A stretch of 42,780 nucleotides of DNA from an uncultured Candidatus Melainabacteria bacterium (GCA_934718275.1 CAKUZD010000010.1:1-42780), one strand, 5' to 3'; shown: positions 17,571 through 26,970, counted from the first letter of the stretch. Notes: generated by a model not told the origin, from the letters alone. Numbers and translations: made by a program.

Positions 17571-17590
17571 TGTGTTATTATGATAACACA
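17571..17590. promoter_or_regulatory. MarR operator overlapping divergent promoters
   Basis: Perfect inverted repeat TGTGTTAT-TATG-ATAACACA in the 49-bp gap between marR (minus) and the TolC-like gene (plus). It contains both candidate -10 boxes: plus-strand TGT-TATTAT (17573-17581) and minus-strand CATAAT (17582-17577). A dimeric MarR bound here would block both directions. Confidence 0.8.
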
Positions 17591-17609
17591 ATAAAAGGAA
17601 ATAGCAAGC

Positions 17610-18995
17610 ATGAAAAATTTTAAAATACTTTTAACCCTAATTTTGTTGTTGTGTACAGTTTCTGTAGCGCAGGCAAAAACAAACAAAAAAAATATTGATA
17701 ACAGAATAGAATATTTAAATTTGGATTGGTGGCAAAAATATAACGATCCTGTTTTGACTGATTACATGACAACAGCATTTGAAAATAACCAAGATTTGAA
17801 GATTGCAACTTTGAATGTAAAACAAGCAGAACAAGTCGTAAAAATGTCATTTGCAAATCAATTGCCGCATGCCGGTTTTCAAGGTGATGTTTTTAGAGAT
17901 TTTTCTTCATCAATTATAAAATTTGGAGATGTTACAATCCCTAATTATTCACAAAGTAATTTCTTTTTACCGATTACCTTAAGTTATGAAGCTGACATTT
18001 GGGGTGAAAATTACTTAAAAACAAAATCAATAAAAAAACAGTTGGAAATGGTAAGGCAAAATGAGCGAGCTTCTTATATATATTTAACATCTTCATTGGC
18101 TGCAAATTATTTTAATTTGGTAAAACTTGATAAATTAATTGAAAATCAAGAGGAATTGGTTAGAATTCAAAAAAAAGTAGTTGTACTTCAAGACAAAAAA
18201 TATAAAAACGGTTTATGTACTGTTGTTGATTTGATGAACGAAAAACAACTTTTAACTCAGTTGCAAGAAGAATTAAATACATATATTGATACAAGAATAA
18301 TAGTTGGTAGAGAGCTTGGTGTTTTAACCGGTCTGCGAGAAAAGGACTTAAGTTGTGTAAAAAGAGGAGACTATTCAAAGTTAGCTGTAATTCCTTTGCC
18401 GAAAGGGATTAGTGCTGAAGTAATTCAATTTAGACCGGATTATTTGAAGGCGGAAGATTATGTGCAAAAAATCGGTATTGATGTAAAGGTTGCTCGCCGT
18501 GACTTTTTGCCAAAATTTACTTTGTATGGTCAAGCCGGATTTAGTGCATATAGTTTAAGTAATATTTTTGGAAATCATACTTTCAAATCTCTTGTTGGAG
18601 TTGCTCCGTCTATTGATTTATTTACAGGGGGATTAAAAATGGCAACTTTAAGGTATAAAAAGTTGGAACTTGAAAAAGCCCAACAAATGTATGAAAAAAC
18701 AGTATTAACATCAATTCAAGAAGTAAATAATTCTCTTGGAGGTGCAATTACAAGAGATTTAAACTATAAAGAAAGTATTAAACGTTATGATTTAGAAAAT
18801 GCAAAATACAAATTAGCTGATGAAAAATTTAATATTGGGGCAAAGTCAAATCTTGATTTAATGAAAGATAGAGAACGGTTGTTGGTTGCAGAAAAAGATG
18901 AAGTTAACGGAAAGATTAATTATCTGATTTCTACCGTTAATATTTATAAAGCAGTTGGAGGTAAAGATTTTACTACTGTTAATGAAGGGTTGTAA
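17610..18995 (+). CDS. TolC-like outer-membrane efflux protein
   Basis: 461 residues. Signal peptide MKNFKILLTLILLLCTVSVAQA (in part, cleavage near 22), then the two OEP repeats with long helices: 'NDPVLTDYMTTAFENNQDLKIA' region, LSYEADIWGENYLKTKSIK, and the second repeat around RPDYLKAEDYVQKIGIDVKVAR (in part) with PKFTLYGQAGFSAYSL. FEADLWG-like and RPDL-like motifs are typical of the NodT/OprM family. There is no lipobox Cys, so it is probably not a lipoprotein. AAGGAAA lies about 10 nt before the ATG. It completes a tripartite pump with the divergent emrAB under the shared MarR operator. Confidence 0.9.
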   Translation: MKNFKILLTLILLLCTVSVAQAKTNKKNIDNRIEYLNLDWWQKYNDPVLTDYMTTAFENNQDLKIATLNVKQAEQVVKMSFANQLPHAGFQGDVFRDFSSSIIKFGDVTIPNYSQSNFFLPITLSYEADIWGENYLKTKSIKKQLEMVRQNERASYIYLTSSLAANYFNLVKLDKLIENQEELVRIQKKVVVLQDKKYKNGLCTVVDLMNEKQLLTQLQEELNTYIDTRIIVGRELGVLTGLREKDLSCVKRGDYSKLAVIPLPKGISAEVIQFRPDYLKAEDYVQKIGIDVKVARRDFLPKFTLYGQAGFSAYSLSNIFGNHTFKSLVGVAPSIDLFTGGLKMATLRYKKLELEKAQQMYEKTVLTSIQEVNNSLGGAITRDLNYKESIKRYDLENAKYKLADEKFNIGAKSNLDLMKDRERLLVAEKDEVNGKINYLISTVNIYKAVGGKDFTTVNEGL

Positions 18996-19047
18996 ATTTA
19001 AGTAGTAAAATATTGCCGTATTGTACAATTAAAATTTCTTGTAAATA

Positions 19048-19056
19048 TGTTTAAAT
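19048..19056 (+). promoter_or_regulatory. Extended -10 of a probable leaderless gene
   Basis: TGT-TTAAAT ends 6 nt before the ATG at 19063, so RNA would start at or next to the start codon. No ribosome binding site is present. Confidence 0.45.
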
Positions 19057-19062
19057 CAGTTT

Positions 19063-19626
19063 ATGAGAAATTTTTTGTTAATAATTATCGCTATGATTTT
19101 CCCAAATTTAGTTTGTTGTGCAGAAGAAATACATTTTGATAATGAAGTCTATAAATTAAAATATAGTGCATTAGCTCCTCAAACAAACGGATATGGAAAT
19201 GAATATTTCAGAAATTCCGAAAATGTTGGGAATTGGTCAAAAATGATTGGAGTTTATTATTATCCGAATGAAAATAACCCGATAAAATATGTTGAAAATT
19301 TTGACAAAATTGTAGAAGAAACGGAAAATAGTGTTCTGTTAAAATTAATTGAAAATAAAAAATCAAATAAAGCTGCAATAAGTTTTATTGTCAATGGTTG
19401 TGAAAATGCTAAGAAATATTTCGAATATGATATATATAAATTTGAAAAAAATCCTAATAAGGGTGTCATGGTTGTAAAGTATGCTGTGAAGCACTACTTC
19501 ACTAATGATAAACAAATTAAAATGATTGCAGAAGATATTAAAAAAAATAATGATAAATATTTGGAAACTATTATCACGTCTGCGGTTCCGGCAATTATAG
19601 AAAGAGATATCTGTATTTCTGAATAG
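19063..19626 (+). CDS. Hypothetical secreted protein
   Basis: 187 residues, no family recognised. It begins with a signal peptide (MRNFLLIIIAMIFPNLVCCA, cleavage near residue 20; the LVCC does not fit a standard lipobox). The mature part is charged and mixed alpha/beta, with MIGVYYYPNENNPIKYVENF and a C-terminal amphipathic helix (IKMIAEDIKKNNDKYLETII, in part). It is probably periplasmic. It lies 67 nt after the TolC-like gene but has its own candidate promoter, so membership of the efflux system is uncertain. Confidence 0.7.
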   Translation: MRNFLLIIIAMIFPNLVCCAEEIHFDNEVYKLKYSALAPQTNGYGNEYFRNSENVGNWSKMIGVYYYPNENNPIKYVENFDKIVEETENSVLLKLIENKKSNKAAISFIVNGCENAKKYFEYDIYKFEKNPNKGVMVVKYAVKHYFTNDKQIKMIAEDIKKNNDKYLETIITSAVPAIIERDICISE

Positions 19627-19639
19627 TAATAATTATTTA

Positions 19640-19668
19640 TTGACAATCCCCTTTAATCCCCGTATTAT
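19640..19668 (+). promoter_or_regulatory. Promoter of the radical SAM gene, leaderless layout
   Basis: Perfect TTGACA (19640-19645), 17-bp spacer, TATTAT (19663-19668). The ATG at 19675 lies 6 nt after the -10, at the expected transcription start, and no ribosome binding site exists. This is the clearest leaderless promoter in the window. Confidence 0.75.
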
Positions 19669-19674
19669 TTCTTT

Positions 19675-20478
19675 ATGGTAGTGGAAGATGTTACACGCGT
19701 AAAAGATTATTTAAATAAGACAAAACTTTCGACTCTTGATTATGTAATTAATCCTTATGTTGGATGTTCTGCCAATTGTTTGTACTGTTATGCCGCTTAT
19801 ATGGTTGGTTTTAGTAAACATTCAGAAGCTTGGGGTGAGTTTATAGATGTAAAACAAACCCGAAAACGTATCAATATATTTAAAATTCGTAACAAAAAAG
19901 TAATGATTAGCACAGTTACAGATCCGTATAATCCGTATGAACAAAAATATTTGATTACTCGAAAGATTATGGAACAATTGGTACCATCAGAAGCTATAAT
20001 TAGTGTTGTAACGAAATTTAAACTTGTGTTAAGAGATGTTGATTTATTTAAACAAATGAAAAAAGTAGAAATAGCAATATCTTTCAGTACTGTTGATGAA
20101 AAAATAAGGAAAAAATTAGAACCTTTTGCGGATAGTGTAGAAGAAAGACTTGAAACATTGAAAATTTTAAAGGAAAATGGAATAAAGACAGTTGTTTTTG
20201 TTGCTCCTATTATTCCTGAAGTCACGGATTTTAGAAGAATAGTAGAGCTAACGAAAGATTATGCTGATGAATATTGGTTTGATATGCTTAATTTGAGAAC
20301 GAGTTTCAAAACAAAGATCTTTAATTTTATAAATGAGGAATATCCGCTTTTTAAACCAATATATGACGATATTTATAATAAAAAAAATTCAAAATATTTT
20401 AATGAATTATCAAGTGAAATAGATAAATATTGTTCTGAAAATGGTATAAAGTATAAAAATTTCTATGCCGGCACATAA
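19675..20478 (+). CDS. SPL-family radical SAM protein
   Basis: 267 residues. The [4Fe-4S]/S-adenosylmethionine motif is C-x3-C-x2-C: Cys31, Cys35 and Cys38 in GCSANCLYCYAAY. The context (NPYVGC before it, TVTDPYNPYEQKY after it, and IISVVTKFKLVLRDVDL) matches the spore-photoproduct-lyase-like group known as Rv2578c-type radical SAM proteins. Those are widespread in non-sporulating bacteria and their reaction is generally unassigned. It lacks the features needed to call it a true spore photoproduct lyase. Monocistronic, with its own promoter and terminator. Confidence 0.85.
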   Translation: MVVEDVTRVKDYLNKTKLSTLDYVINPYVGCSANCLYCYAAYMVGFSKHSEAWGEFIDVKQTRKRINIFKIRNKKVMISTVTDPYNPYEQKYLITRKIMEQLVPSEAIISVVTKFKLVLRDVDLFKQMKKVEIAISFSTVDEKIRKKLEPFADSVEERLETLKILKENGIKTVVFVAPIIPEVTDFRRIVELTKDYADEYWFDMLNLRTSFKTKIFNFINEEYPLFKPIYDDIYNKKNSKYFNELSSEIDKYCSENGIKYKNFYAGT

Positions 20479-20534
20479 ATTGCTTCTTGACAAATAAACA
20501 TAAATAAATCTTTGCCGGCTTTTTCTTAACATTT

Positions 20535-20570
20535 AAAACGAGTTTGTTCTATTACAAATTCGTTTTTTTT
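20535..20570 (+). terminator. Rho-independent terminator after the radical SAM gene
   Basis: Stem AACGAGTTTGT with ACAAATTCGTT (one G-U pair, 6-nt loop), followed by a run of eight T (20563-20570). Confidence 0.8.
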
Positions 20571-20602
20571 AAGTATAATAATCTTGGAGGGTTGCATTAT
20601 TT

Positions 20603-21232
20603 ATGAAAGTATTATTGGTTAATGGAAGTTCAAACGAGCATGGTTGCACATATACGGCATTGTCAGAGGTTGCTGCAAGTTTAGAGAAAAATGGAATTGA
20701 GGCTGAGATTTTTCAAATAGGGAAAAATGCTATTAGAGATTGCTCCGGTTGCGGATATTGTAGAAAAGCGGAAGGCTGTGTCTTTAAAGATGATATTGTG
20801 AATGAACTTATTGAAAAAGCTAAAGAGTCTGACGGTTTTGTATTTGGGTCTCCTGTTTATTATGCTCATCCGTCAGGGCGACTTTTGTCTGCGATGGATA
20901 GAGCTTTTTATGCAGGCGGAAAATATTTTGTTTTTAAACCGGCAGCTGCGATTGTTTCTGCCAGACGTGCTGGGACAACGGCTTCATTAGATGCAATAAC
21001 AAAACATTTTACGATAAATCAAATGCCTGTAATTTCTTCAAATTATTGGTGTATGGTGCATGGCGCTCAAAATTCTCCTGATGACGTGCGCAAAGATGAA
21101 GAAGGTTTACAAATTATGCGAGTTTTAGGAAATAATATGGCTTGGATTTTGAAATGTATAGAATTGGGTAAGCAATCAGGAGTTGAACACCCGCAAACAG
21201 AAAATAAAATTTTAACGAATTTTATAAGGTAG
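20603..21232 (+). CDS. NADPH-dependent FMN reductase-like flavoprotein
   Basis: 209 residues with a flavodoxin-like fold: N-terminal strand and phosphate loop MKVLLVNGSSNEHGCTYTAL, a cysteine cluster CSGCGYCRKAEGC (~50-62) and GSPVYYAHPSGRLLSAMDR (~83-101). The Cys cluster resembles iron-sulfur flavoproteins and related NAD(P)H:FMN oxidoreductases. The substrate cannot be read; quinone, flavin or metal reduction are all possible. TATAAT at 20574-20579 and GGAGGG in the leader support the ATG at 20603. It is followed 8 nt later by a repeat protein in the same direction. Confidence 0.85.
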   Translation: MKVLLVNGSSNEHGCTYTALSEVAASLEKNGIEAEIFQIGKNAIRDCSGCGYCRKAEGCVFKDDIVNELIEKAKESDGFVFGSPVYYAHPSGRLLSAMDRAFYAGGKYFVFKPAAAIVSARRAGTTASLDAITKHFTINQMPVISSNYWCMVHGAQNSPDDVRKDEEGLQIMRVLGNNMAWILKCIELGKQSGVEHPQTENKILTNFIR

Positions 21233-21240
21233 GGATAACG

Positions 21241-23217
21241 TTGGAAGTAAAACCGGTAAAATTAAAGAAAATAAATAATAAAGATGGCGGTTATATTATA
21301 AAAGAGGTTTATAATACTCCTAATTTTGGTTATTATTTATCTGATATTGAAATATATGATAATAAAAGTCAATTTGTGAGTGGGCAATATTTTAGTGATA
21401 AAAACTTTAGAATATTGATTTTCTCCGAAAAAAGAGAATATTCTGAAAGTGGTGAATATACAAGAATTCAAACTTATGAACAAGAGCAAGATGGCTGGAA
21501 GGTTGTAGTTGTAAAGGTTAATTCTGACAATAAAGTTTTGTCAAAGTTGTTTTATAAAGATGATACTTTGAAAGATATAGTTATACAAGCAACTATAGAG
21601 TATTTTGAGGATGGTACAAGTCTTGAAAAACAAGTTGATTATTCTAGGAATTATTCTTGTATAGTAAAAAAAGACAATAAAAATCGCCCTATTGAAGAAG
21701 TTGATGGGGATGCTAAATATACCGTTGAATATGCAAACTATAAGTATTTTTATAATGAAGATGGTAGTTATATGATTAAATCAGCGGCTTTTTCAAATGA
21801 GTTAAATGACTTGCCTCGGTTTGCTAATTCTTATTACAATGCTTTGGGACAATTAACTAAAGCCGAAATATTTTATGATGAAAATTGTAAATATTTTCAT
21901 TCGGAATTAGAAAAAATAAATAATAATGATGGTTCGTATATTGAAAAGTATAAATATAATAAACCGGATGAAAATGGTTGGCTTTCTACAATTGAAAAGT
22001 TTAATTCTAATTCAGTTTTTTATTATGGAGAATATTATTCTGATGATAAGTTTTCAGATTTGGGATTAATTCAAAAAAGAAAATATAAAAAAGATGGGGC
22101 TAGGGTTGATTTATTAAATTATAAAGACGTTAAATATAAAGGTTGGTTATCTGCATGTGAAAAATATAATCAAAATAGTGATTTTATTTATGGAATATAT
22201 TATAAAAAAGATAATTTTAAACAGCTTGATTACGAAATAAAAAGAGTAGAAAGTAAAGATAATTCTTATATAGATTATTATAAATATCCTAAAGATGATT
22301 TTCCGTTTATAGCGCAATATTATAATGAAAAAGGTGAAAAGTATTGTACAAAATGGTTTAAAGATAGTAAATTTAAGCATGAATGTGCGGAAGAATTGGT
22401 TGAAATTTCTGATGGAACCGAAATTAAAAAAGTTGTGTATGATGGAGTTTTTGAGGGGTTAAAATATAAATCATATATTCAAGAAACAAATAGTAATGAA
22501 AAAGTCGTAAAATTTTATAATAATAAAGATTTTAAATATTTGTTATGTGTTTCGAAAGAATTTAACAATGAAGATGGAAATATAGAAAAACAAATTAATT
22601 TTGAAGTCGAACATCGTAAATGGAATTCTACAAGATTTATAAAAGATAAAAATACTAATAATGTTATTTATCAAGAATGGTTTAACGAAAAAGATTTTAA
22701 AGACTTTGGTTGTTCTTCTACTTTGGAATATAATCAAAACGGTAGTTATATTGAAAAAGTGTTTTATGGAGATATTCTCAAAAAAGATTGCTATAATGAA
22801 ATAGTGTACTACAGTGAAACCGGTCAAAAATTAAAAAGAGAATATTACACAGATAAAGATTATAAAGAATTGTTTGCATCTGAAATATATGAATACGAAA
22901 AAAATTCGATGTATTCGAAAGTGATATATGAGAAGCCGTATAAACAAAATATTTTAAGTGCAATAGAATATAGTGACAAAAATAATAAAAGATATTATGC
23001 AGTTGCATATACTGATAATGATTTTAAAAATATTTATAGAAAGACTTGGGTAAAATATCCTAAAGATGGTAAAATGTTTTTAAGAATTTATGCAAAAAAA
23101 CAAAATGGTTATTACTCAGAAATTGAAAAATTTGATAGAAATAAAAATTTAATTTATAAACATCAATATAAATTTAAAGGAATATTACCTAAAATATTCT
23201 TCTGTTTGAGTTGGTAA
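21241..23217 (+). CDS. 658-residue repeat protein of ~54-residue units
   Basis: No known family recognised. The protein is built almost entirely of repeats with a 54-residue period. A D-G-S-Y-I-E-K-like motif recurs at about residues 16, 70, 124, 174, 230, 285, 340, 391, 445, 499, 554 and 609. An aromatic-Tyr/Phe-x-D/K-x-x-F-K motif recurs at about 50, 104, 211, 265, 320, 372, 425, 480, 535 and 589. The composition is rich in Tyr, Lys, Asn and Asp, and there is no signal peptide. It is probably a beta-rich solenoid related in spirit to MORN or WG repeat proteins. The start is TTG with AGGG 6 nt upstream; no in-frame ATG occurs before residue 178. Eight nt after the flavoprotein stop, so probably co-transcribed. 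Confidence 0.75.
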   Translation: MEVKPVKLKKINNKDGGYIIKEVYNTPNFGYYLSDIEIYDNKSQFVSGQYFSDKNFRILIFSEKREYSESGEYTRIQTYEQEQDGWKVVVVKVNSDNKVLSKLFYKDDTLKDIVIQATIEYFEDGTSLEKQVDYSRNYSCIVKKDNKNRPIEEVDGDAKYTVEYANYKYFYNEDGSYMIKSAAFSNELNDLPRFANSYYNALGQLTKAEIFYDENCKYFHSELEKINNNDGSYIEKYKYNKPDENGWLSTIEKFNSNSVFYYGEYYSDDKFSDLGLIQKRKYKKDGARVDLLNYKDVKYKGWLSACEKYNQNSDFIYGIYYKKDNFKQLDYEIKRVESKDNSYIDYYKYPKDDFPFIAQYYNEKGEKYCTKWFKDSKFKHECAEELVEISDGTEIKKVVYDGVFEGLKYKSYIQETNSNEKVVKFYNNKDFKYLLCVSKEFNNEDGNIEKQINFEVEHRKWNSTRFIKDKNTNNVIYQEWFNEKDFKDFGCSSTLEYNQNGSYIEKVFYGDILKKDCYNEIVYYSETGQKLKREYYTDKDYKELFASEIYEYEKNSMYSKVIYEKPYKQNILSAIEYSDKNNKRYYAVAYTDNDFKNIYRKTWVKYPKDGKMFLRIYAKKQNGYYSEIEKFDRNKNLIYKHQYKFKGILPKIFFCLSW

Positions 23218-23220
23218 TTA

Positions 23221-24135
23221 TTATTCCATCTTCTTTTTCAGGTCGCTTTTTACGTTGCTTAGCGGACCGTTGTTTGGTGTTCTTATATTGTGATAATACT
23301 TTTTAGCAAATGTGAATGGATATTTTGGTAGCCAAGTGCATTTAATAAAAATATTTACGGTATCAGCTCCTTGAGAAAACATAAGTTCATCAATTGTTTC
23401 TTCATGTGACGGAGAAATAGATGAAAAGATTTTTAAAAAATAGTCCGTAAATGTTACGGCAGAATAACCGGAGGCTGTAAGCGGGTCTTTTACAAATTCT
23501 GTTACTTTGAAATTTTTGTTTTCTTTGATGTTTTTAATATCTTCAGGTAATTCAATTTCCCCGCCCGCGATTTGTTCTATTTCATACCATTGACCGTTAT
23601 ATTCAATTCGCATAATATTCGGTTTTGGCATATAAATATCATCAAATATTGTATTTAAAATGATATGGCCGTTTTTGTCTGCAATTCCGTATTTGTAATT
23701 TTTTTTAATTAAAAACATTTCACCAAACAACATATTAATTGACATATATTCGTTTGGTATTAAAACTTCTCCCTTTTCATTATAAACTCCGTAATGATTT
23801 TCATTTCCGAGTTTTACATATTTGCCAAGCATTCTGTCAACGTGTCTGTATTTGGGTTCAACAATAATATTTCCGGAACAGTCAATTAATCCGTATTTAT
23901 TTTTTTTATTTATAATCCAAGATGAATTCCCAAGTCGAATAAGTTTTTTATATTGAGGTTCTACAATAACGTTTCCGGATTTGTCTTTTAGTCCGAATAA
24001 ATTTTTCTTTTTATTACTGAAAACAACAATATCTTTTGTTGAAATTTGAGGTTTTAAAGGTTGTTGTTCGTTTGCAAATACACAAGGTGTTGTAAATGTT
24101 GACAATAAAAATAGTAAAATAAGTAATTTTCTCAT
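23221..24135 (-). CDS. Secreted WG-repeat protein
   Basis: 304 residues. A signal peptide (MRKLLILLFLLSTFTTPCVFA, in part; cleavage near 21) precedes four WG (KWG) repeats between ~35 and 170: FGLKDKSGNVIVEPQYKKL, YGLIDCSGNIIVEPKYRHV, YGVYNEKGEVLIPNEYMSI and YGIADKNGHIILNTIFDDI. A non-repeat C-terminal domain (~200-304) follows. WG repeats are beta-rich modules of unknown biochemical role, common in secreted proteins. It is convergent with the 658-residue repeat gene (3-bp gap) and divergent from the AsmA-like gene. Confidence 0.85.
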   Translation of the reverse strand: MRKLLILLFLLSTFTTPCVFANEQQPLKPQISTKDIVVFSNKKKNLFGLKDKSGNVIVEPQYKKLIRLGNSSWIINKKNKYGLIDCSGNIIVEPKYRHVDRMLGKYVKLGNENHYGVYNEKGEVLIPNEYMSINMLFGEMFLIKKNYKYGIADKNGHIILNTIFDDIYMPKPNIMRIEYNGQWYEIEQIAGGEIELPEDIKNIKENKNFKVTEFVKDPLTASGYSAVTFTDYFLKIFSSISPSHEETIDELMFSQGADTVNIFIKCTWLPKYPFTFAKKYYHNIRTPNNGPLSNVKSDLKKKME

Positions 24136-24141
24136 AACTAG

Positions 24142-24171
24142 ATAATAGCATAAAATCTTTCATGATATAAT
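24142..24171. promoter_or_regulatory. Divergent extended -10 promoters, both leaderless
   Basis: Minus strand: TGC-TATTAT (24150-24142), 6 nt before the ATG at 24135. Plus strand: TGA-TATAAT (24163-24171), 6 nt before the ATG at 24178. Neither gene has a ribosome binding site in this 42-bp gap, so both mRNAs should start at the AUG. Confidence 0.65.
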
Positions 24172-24177
24172 TTTGTT

Positions 24178-26970
24178 ATGGTGATGAGTAAAAAAGCGAA
24201 GGTTTTAATAAGCTTGATTGTGTCGGTTGGAGTGCTTACTGCAGCTCCTTTTGTTATATATTTAAAAGTTTTACCTTATGCTGTTTCCTGCCCAAAATTT
24301 ATTAGTTATGTTGAAAAAACTGTTAATAAATATTTGGATTTGGATATTTGTATAATTCATCCCGAGTTAAAAACATCTCTTTCACCTGTTATTGAATTTA
24401 AGGTTGACGAATTTTCAATGAATAAAAAGGGTACAAGTTTGTTGAGTGTAAATAAATTTGATACTGTTTTATCATTTAAGGAGATTTTTGATAAAAATAT
24501 TATTATTCAAAAACTTGGTGCAGATTATATATTTGTAGATGTCAATAAGCTAATGGAGCTATCTCAACCAAAAAAAAGAGAAGAAACTCGCAAAAGTGAC
24601 TGGAATTTTGATTTCTTTGATTCTTTGTTATACGTAAAAAAATCAATGTTTTTGTATAAGGTTGAACCGGCTACTTACATAGCGTTGAAAGCAGATGATT
24701 TAAGAATTGATAATACTCAAAAGAAAATTCGCTATGTGCATTTTAATTTAACATCTGACATAAAGAAAGATAGTAAAGAATTACATTTTAATTTGGCGGA
24801 CAGAAATTCTGTATTTATTAAAGACAAAGCTATTTGGGTGCAAAATTGTTATTTAATATTCAATGAGTCTAAAATTTTCTTTAATGCATTTGCTGATAAA
24901 AAGCAAAATTATAATATTGAAGTTTTTTCTAAAAAAATTGATGTGTCAGATGTCCTAACATTAATTGCTTCCGGTATTGTTGAAAACAATTTAGACGAGC
25001 CTTTGAGCTACTTTAAAGATTTAAAAGGAAGTTTTAATTTTAATGTAAAATTTACAAATAAAGAATTGAATGGTGTTGTAAATTTAAATAAAATTTCTTG
25101 TAAAATTGTTCCCTTGAATAATATTCCGTTGCTTCTACAAAAAGGTAAAATTTTAGTAAAAAAGGATGAAATTGTTTTATCTGATTTTTATGGATATTAT
25201 AACAATAAGCAGGTAAATAAAATAGAAATGCATGGTGGAGTAAAGGATTATCTAAAATCAATAGATACAAATATAGTTACTCGTGCGGTTGTTACAAATG
25301 ATTTTATGCTTAATTATCTATCTAAAATGATAGGTACTAAGGTTGAACTTGTTGGTGGGTCTACTAAAACAAGAATTGATTTAAAATCTAAAAATAATAA
25401 AATAGACTTATTATGGTTGTTTGGGGTTAAAAAAGGCCAAGATATTCTTGTTGATGGAGCTTCTCTAACACCTGTAAATTATATCAGGGGCGTTAAAGGG
25501 GATTTGCATTTTGAAAATAATTTGTTGAATATAAAATCAATAGACTATTATATTGTTCCTGATAATTTTACAAAAGATCAAGCGCAAAAAGTGAAGCCTG
25601 TTGTAAAAATTGCAGGAAATGTAGATTTTTCGAAGCCGGAACCTTTTGTGAAAAATTTAGGTTTTGAAATTCCAAGACCTTTACCAAGTGAATTTTTGAA
25701 TGTTTTGATAGGCGATAAAATGTTTAAAAAAGGTAAGATTGCCGGTAAAATGGAAATGATAAATGGTATTAACTATCCATATTTGAATGGCGATTTATCT
25801 ATGGATGAAGTTTTTATTCCTTCTCAACGCGTATTTGTAAAACATGGTGAGATGACAACGTCTGATGGAATGCTAAATTTAATGGCTAATGGAGGGTATA
25901 GACGTTCAAAATTTGATTTTTCCGGTAGTCTTTTAAATCAAATAAAATTTCCTATAGTAGTAAAACATACTAATTTAACAATTGATAATGTAGATGTTGA
26001 AAGGTTTATTGAATCGGCAAATAAACAAAATTCGGAAGCCATAACGAGTGAAAAATTTGATGTAAAGCCTTCAGGAGAAGCAAAAGACAATGATGATAAT
26101 ACCCCTACATTTGATATTGGTAATTTTATTGTAGAAGATTGTGTTTTGCATATTAAAGAGGGAAAATACAAGGATATAAAGTTTGATGATGTAAAAGCAA
26201 CATTATCGCTTGATAAAAATAGTATTTTGAATATGTATTCAAATAGGTTTGCTATTGCAGAAGGTCATTCGTCAGCTAAAGTTAATTGTGATTTGAAAAA
26301 ACATAAGTATAATTTACGACTTGGTATTTTAGATGTAAATTCAGATATTATTGCAACAACTTTATTAACGCTTCCAAGAGAAATTTCAGGAAAGGCAAGC
26401 GGATTGATTGAGTTAAATACTGATGATAGCATGAAACTTAACGGCTCTGTTAAATTCATGATTAAAAACGGAACAATTCAAAAAGTAGGTTTGGTCGAAT
26501 ATATTTTAAAATTTGCCGCATTATTCAGAAATCCTATTGTAATGATTAGCCCATCTACATTTTCTGATTTAGTTAATATTCCGGAAGGAAACTTTGATAA
26601 AATAACCGGAACTTTGTCAATCAAAGATAATGTTGTAGAACGTATGATGATAAAATCTTCAGCACCTCAATTAAGTTCGTTTATTGTTGGAAGATATGAT
26701 ATAGAAACAAGTGATGCGGCATTAAGAATTTATACAAAATTTAGTAACCGAAATAAAGGATTTGCAGGATTTATGAGAAATATTTCCCTAAATAGTTTAG
26801 CCAATCGAATTCCATTAAGCAGTAGAAACGACAGTAATTATTATTCTGCTGAAATTTCACAATTACCTCCTATTGATGCTGATGAAAAAGATTGCCAAAT
26901 CTTTTTGACAAAAGTAGATGGTGATGTAGAACATAATAATTTTATTTCGTCACTGAAGAAAATTAAGTAA
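24178..26970 (+). CDS. AsmA-like inner-membrane-anchored protein
   Basis: 930 residues. One N-terminal transmembrane helix (~8-30, VLISLIVSVGVLTAAPFVIYL, in part) is followed by a very long beta-rich region without catalytic motifs, the form of the AsmA/YhdP/TamB group of lipid-transport bridge proteins. The C-terminal part (~690-860) has the AsmA-like domain features: SGLIELNTDDSMKLNGSVKFMIKNGTI (in part), then FALFRNP-like AALFRNPIVMISPSTF and ITGTLSIKDNVVERMMIKS. By family knowledge it would span the periplasm and help move phospholipid to the outer membrane. A linker rich in Glu/Asp/Ser lies at ~620-650. Starts at ATG 24178; ATG 24184 is possible. Confidence 0.8.
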   Translation: MVMSKKAKVLISLIVSVGVLTAAPFVIYLKVLPYAVSCPKFISYVEKTVNKYLDLDICIIHPELKTSLSPVIEFKVDEFSMNKKGTSLLSVNKFDTVLSFKEIFDKNIIIQKLGADYIFVDVNKLMELSQPKKREETRKSDWNFDFFDSLLYVKKSMFLYKVEPATYIALKADDLRIDNTQKKIRYVHFNLTSDIKKDSKELHFNLADRNSVFIKDKAIWVQNCYLIFNESKIFFNAFADKKQNYNIEVFSKKIDVSDVLTLIASGIVENNLDEPLSYFKDLKGSFNFNVKFTNKELNGVVNLNKISCKIVPLNNIPLLLQKGKILVKKDEIVLSDFYGYYNNKQVNKIEMHGGVKDYLKSIDTNIVTRAVVTNDFMLNYLSKMIGTKVELVGGSTKTRIDLKSKNNKIDLLWLFGVKKGQDILVDGASLTPVNYIRGVKGDLHFENNLLNIKSIDYYIVPDNFTKDQAQKVKPVVKIAGNVDFSKPEPFVKNLGFEIPRPLPSEFLNVLIGDKMFKKGKIAGKMEMINGINYPYLNGDLSMDEVFIPSQRVFVKHGEMTTSDGMLNLMANGGYRRSKFDFSGSLLNQIKFPIVVKHTNLTIDNVDVERFIESANKQNSEAITSEKFDVKPSGEAKDNDDNTPTFDIGNFIVEDCVLHIKEGKYKDIKFDDVKATLSLDKNSILNMYSNRFAIAEGHSSAKVNCDLKKHKYNLRLGILDVNSDIIATTLLTLPREISGKASGLIELNTDDSMKLNGSVKFMIKNGTIQKVGLVEYILKFAALFRNPIVMISPSTFSDLVNIPEGNFDKITGTLSIKDNVVERMMIKSSAPQLSSFIVGRYDIETSDAALRIYTKFSNRNKGFAGFMRNISLNSLANRIPLSSRNDSNYYSAEISQLPPIDADEKDCQIFLTKVDGDVEHNNFISSLKKIK

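Noticed and set aside
17561..17686. Longer start for the MarR gene
   Set aside because: It would run through the operator palindrome and into the divergent TolC-like gene; the ATG at 17560 gives the normal MarR length.
19675..20478. Naming this gene as spore photoproduct lyase
   Set aside because: The organism group is non-sporulating and the protein fits the shorter Rv2578c-type relatives.
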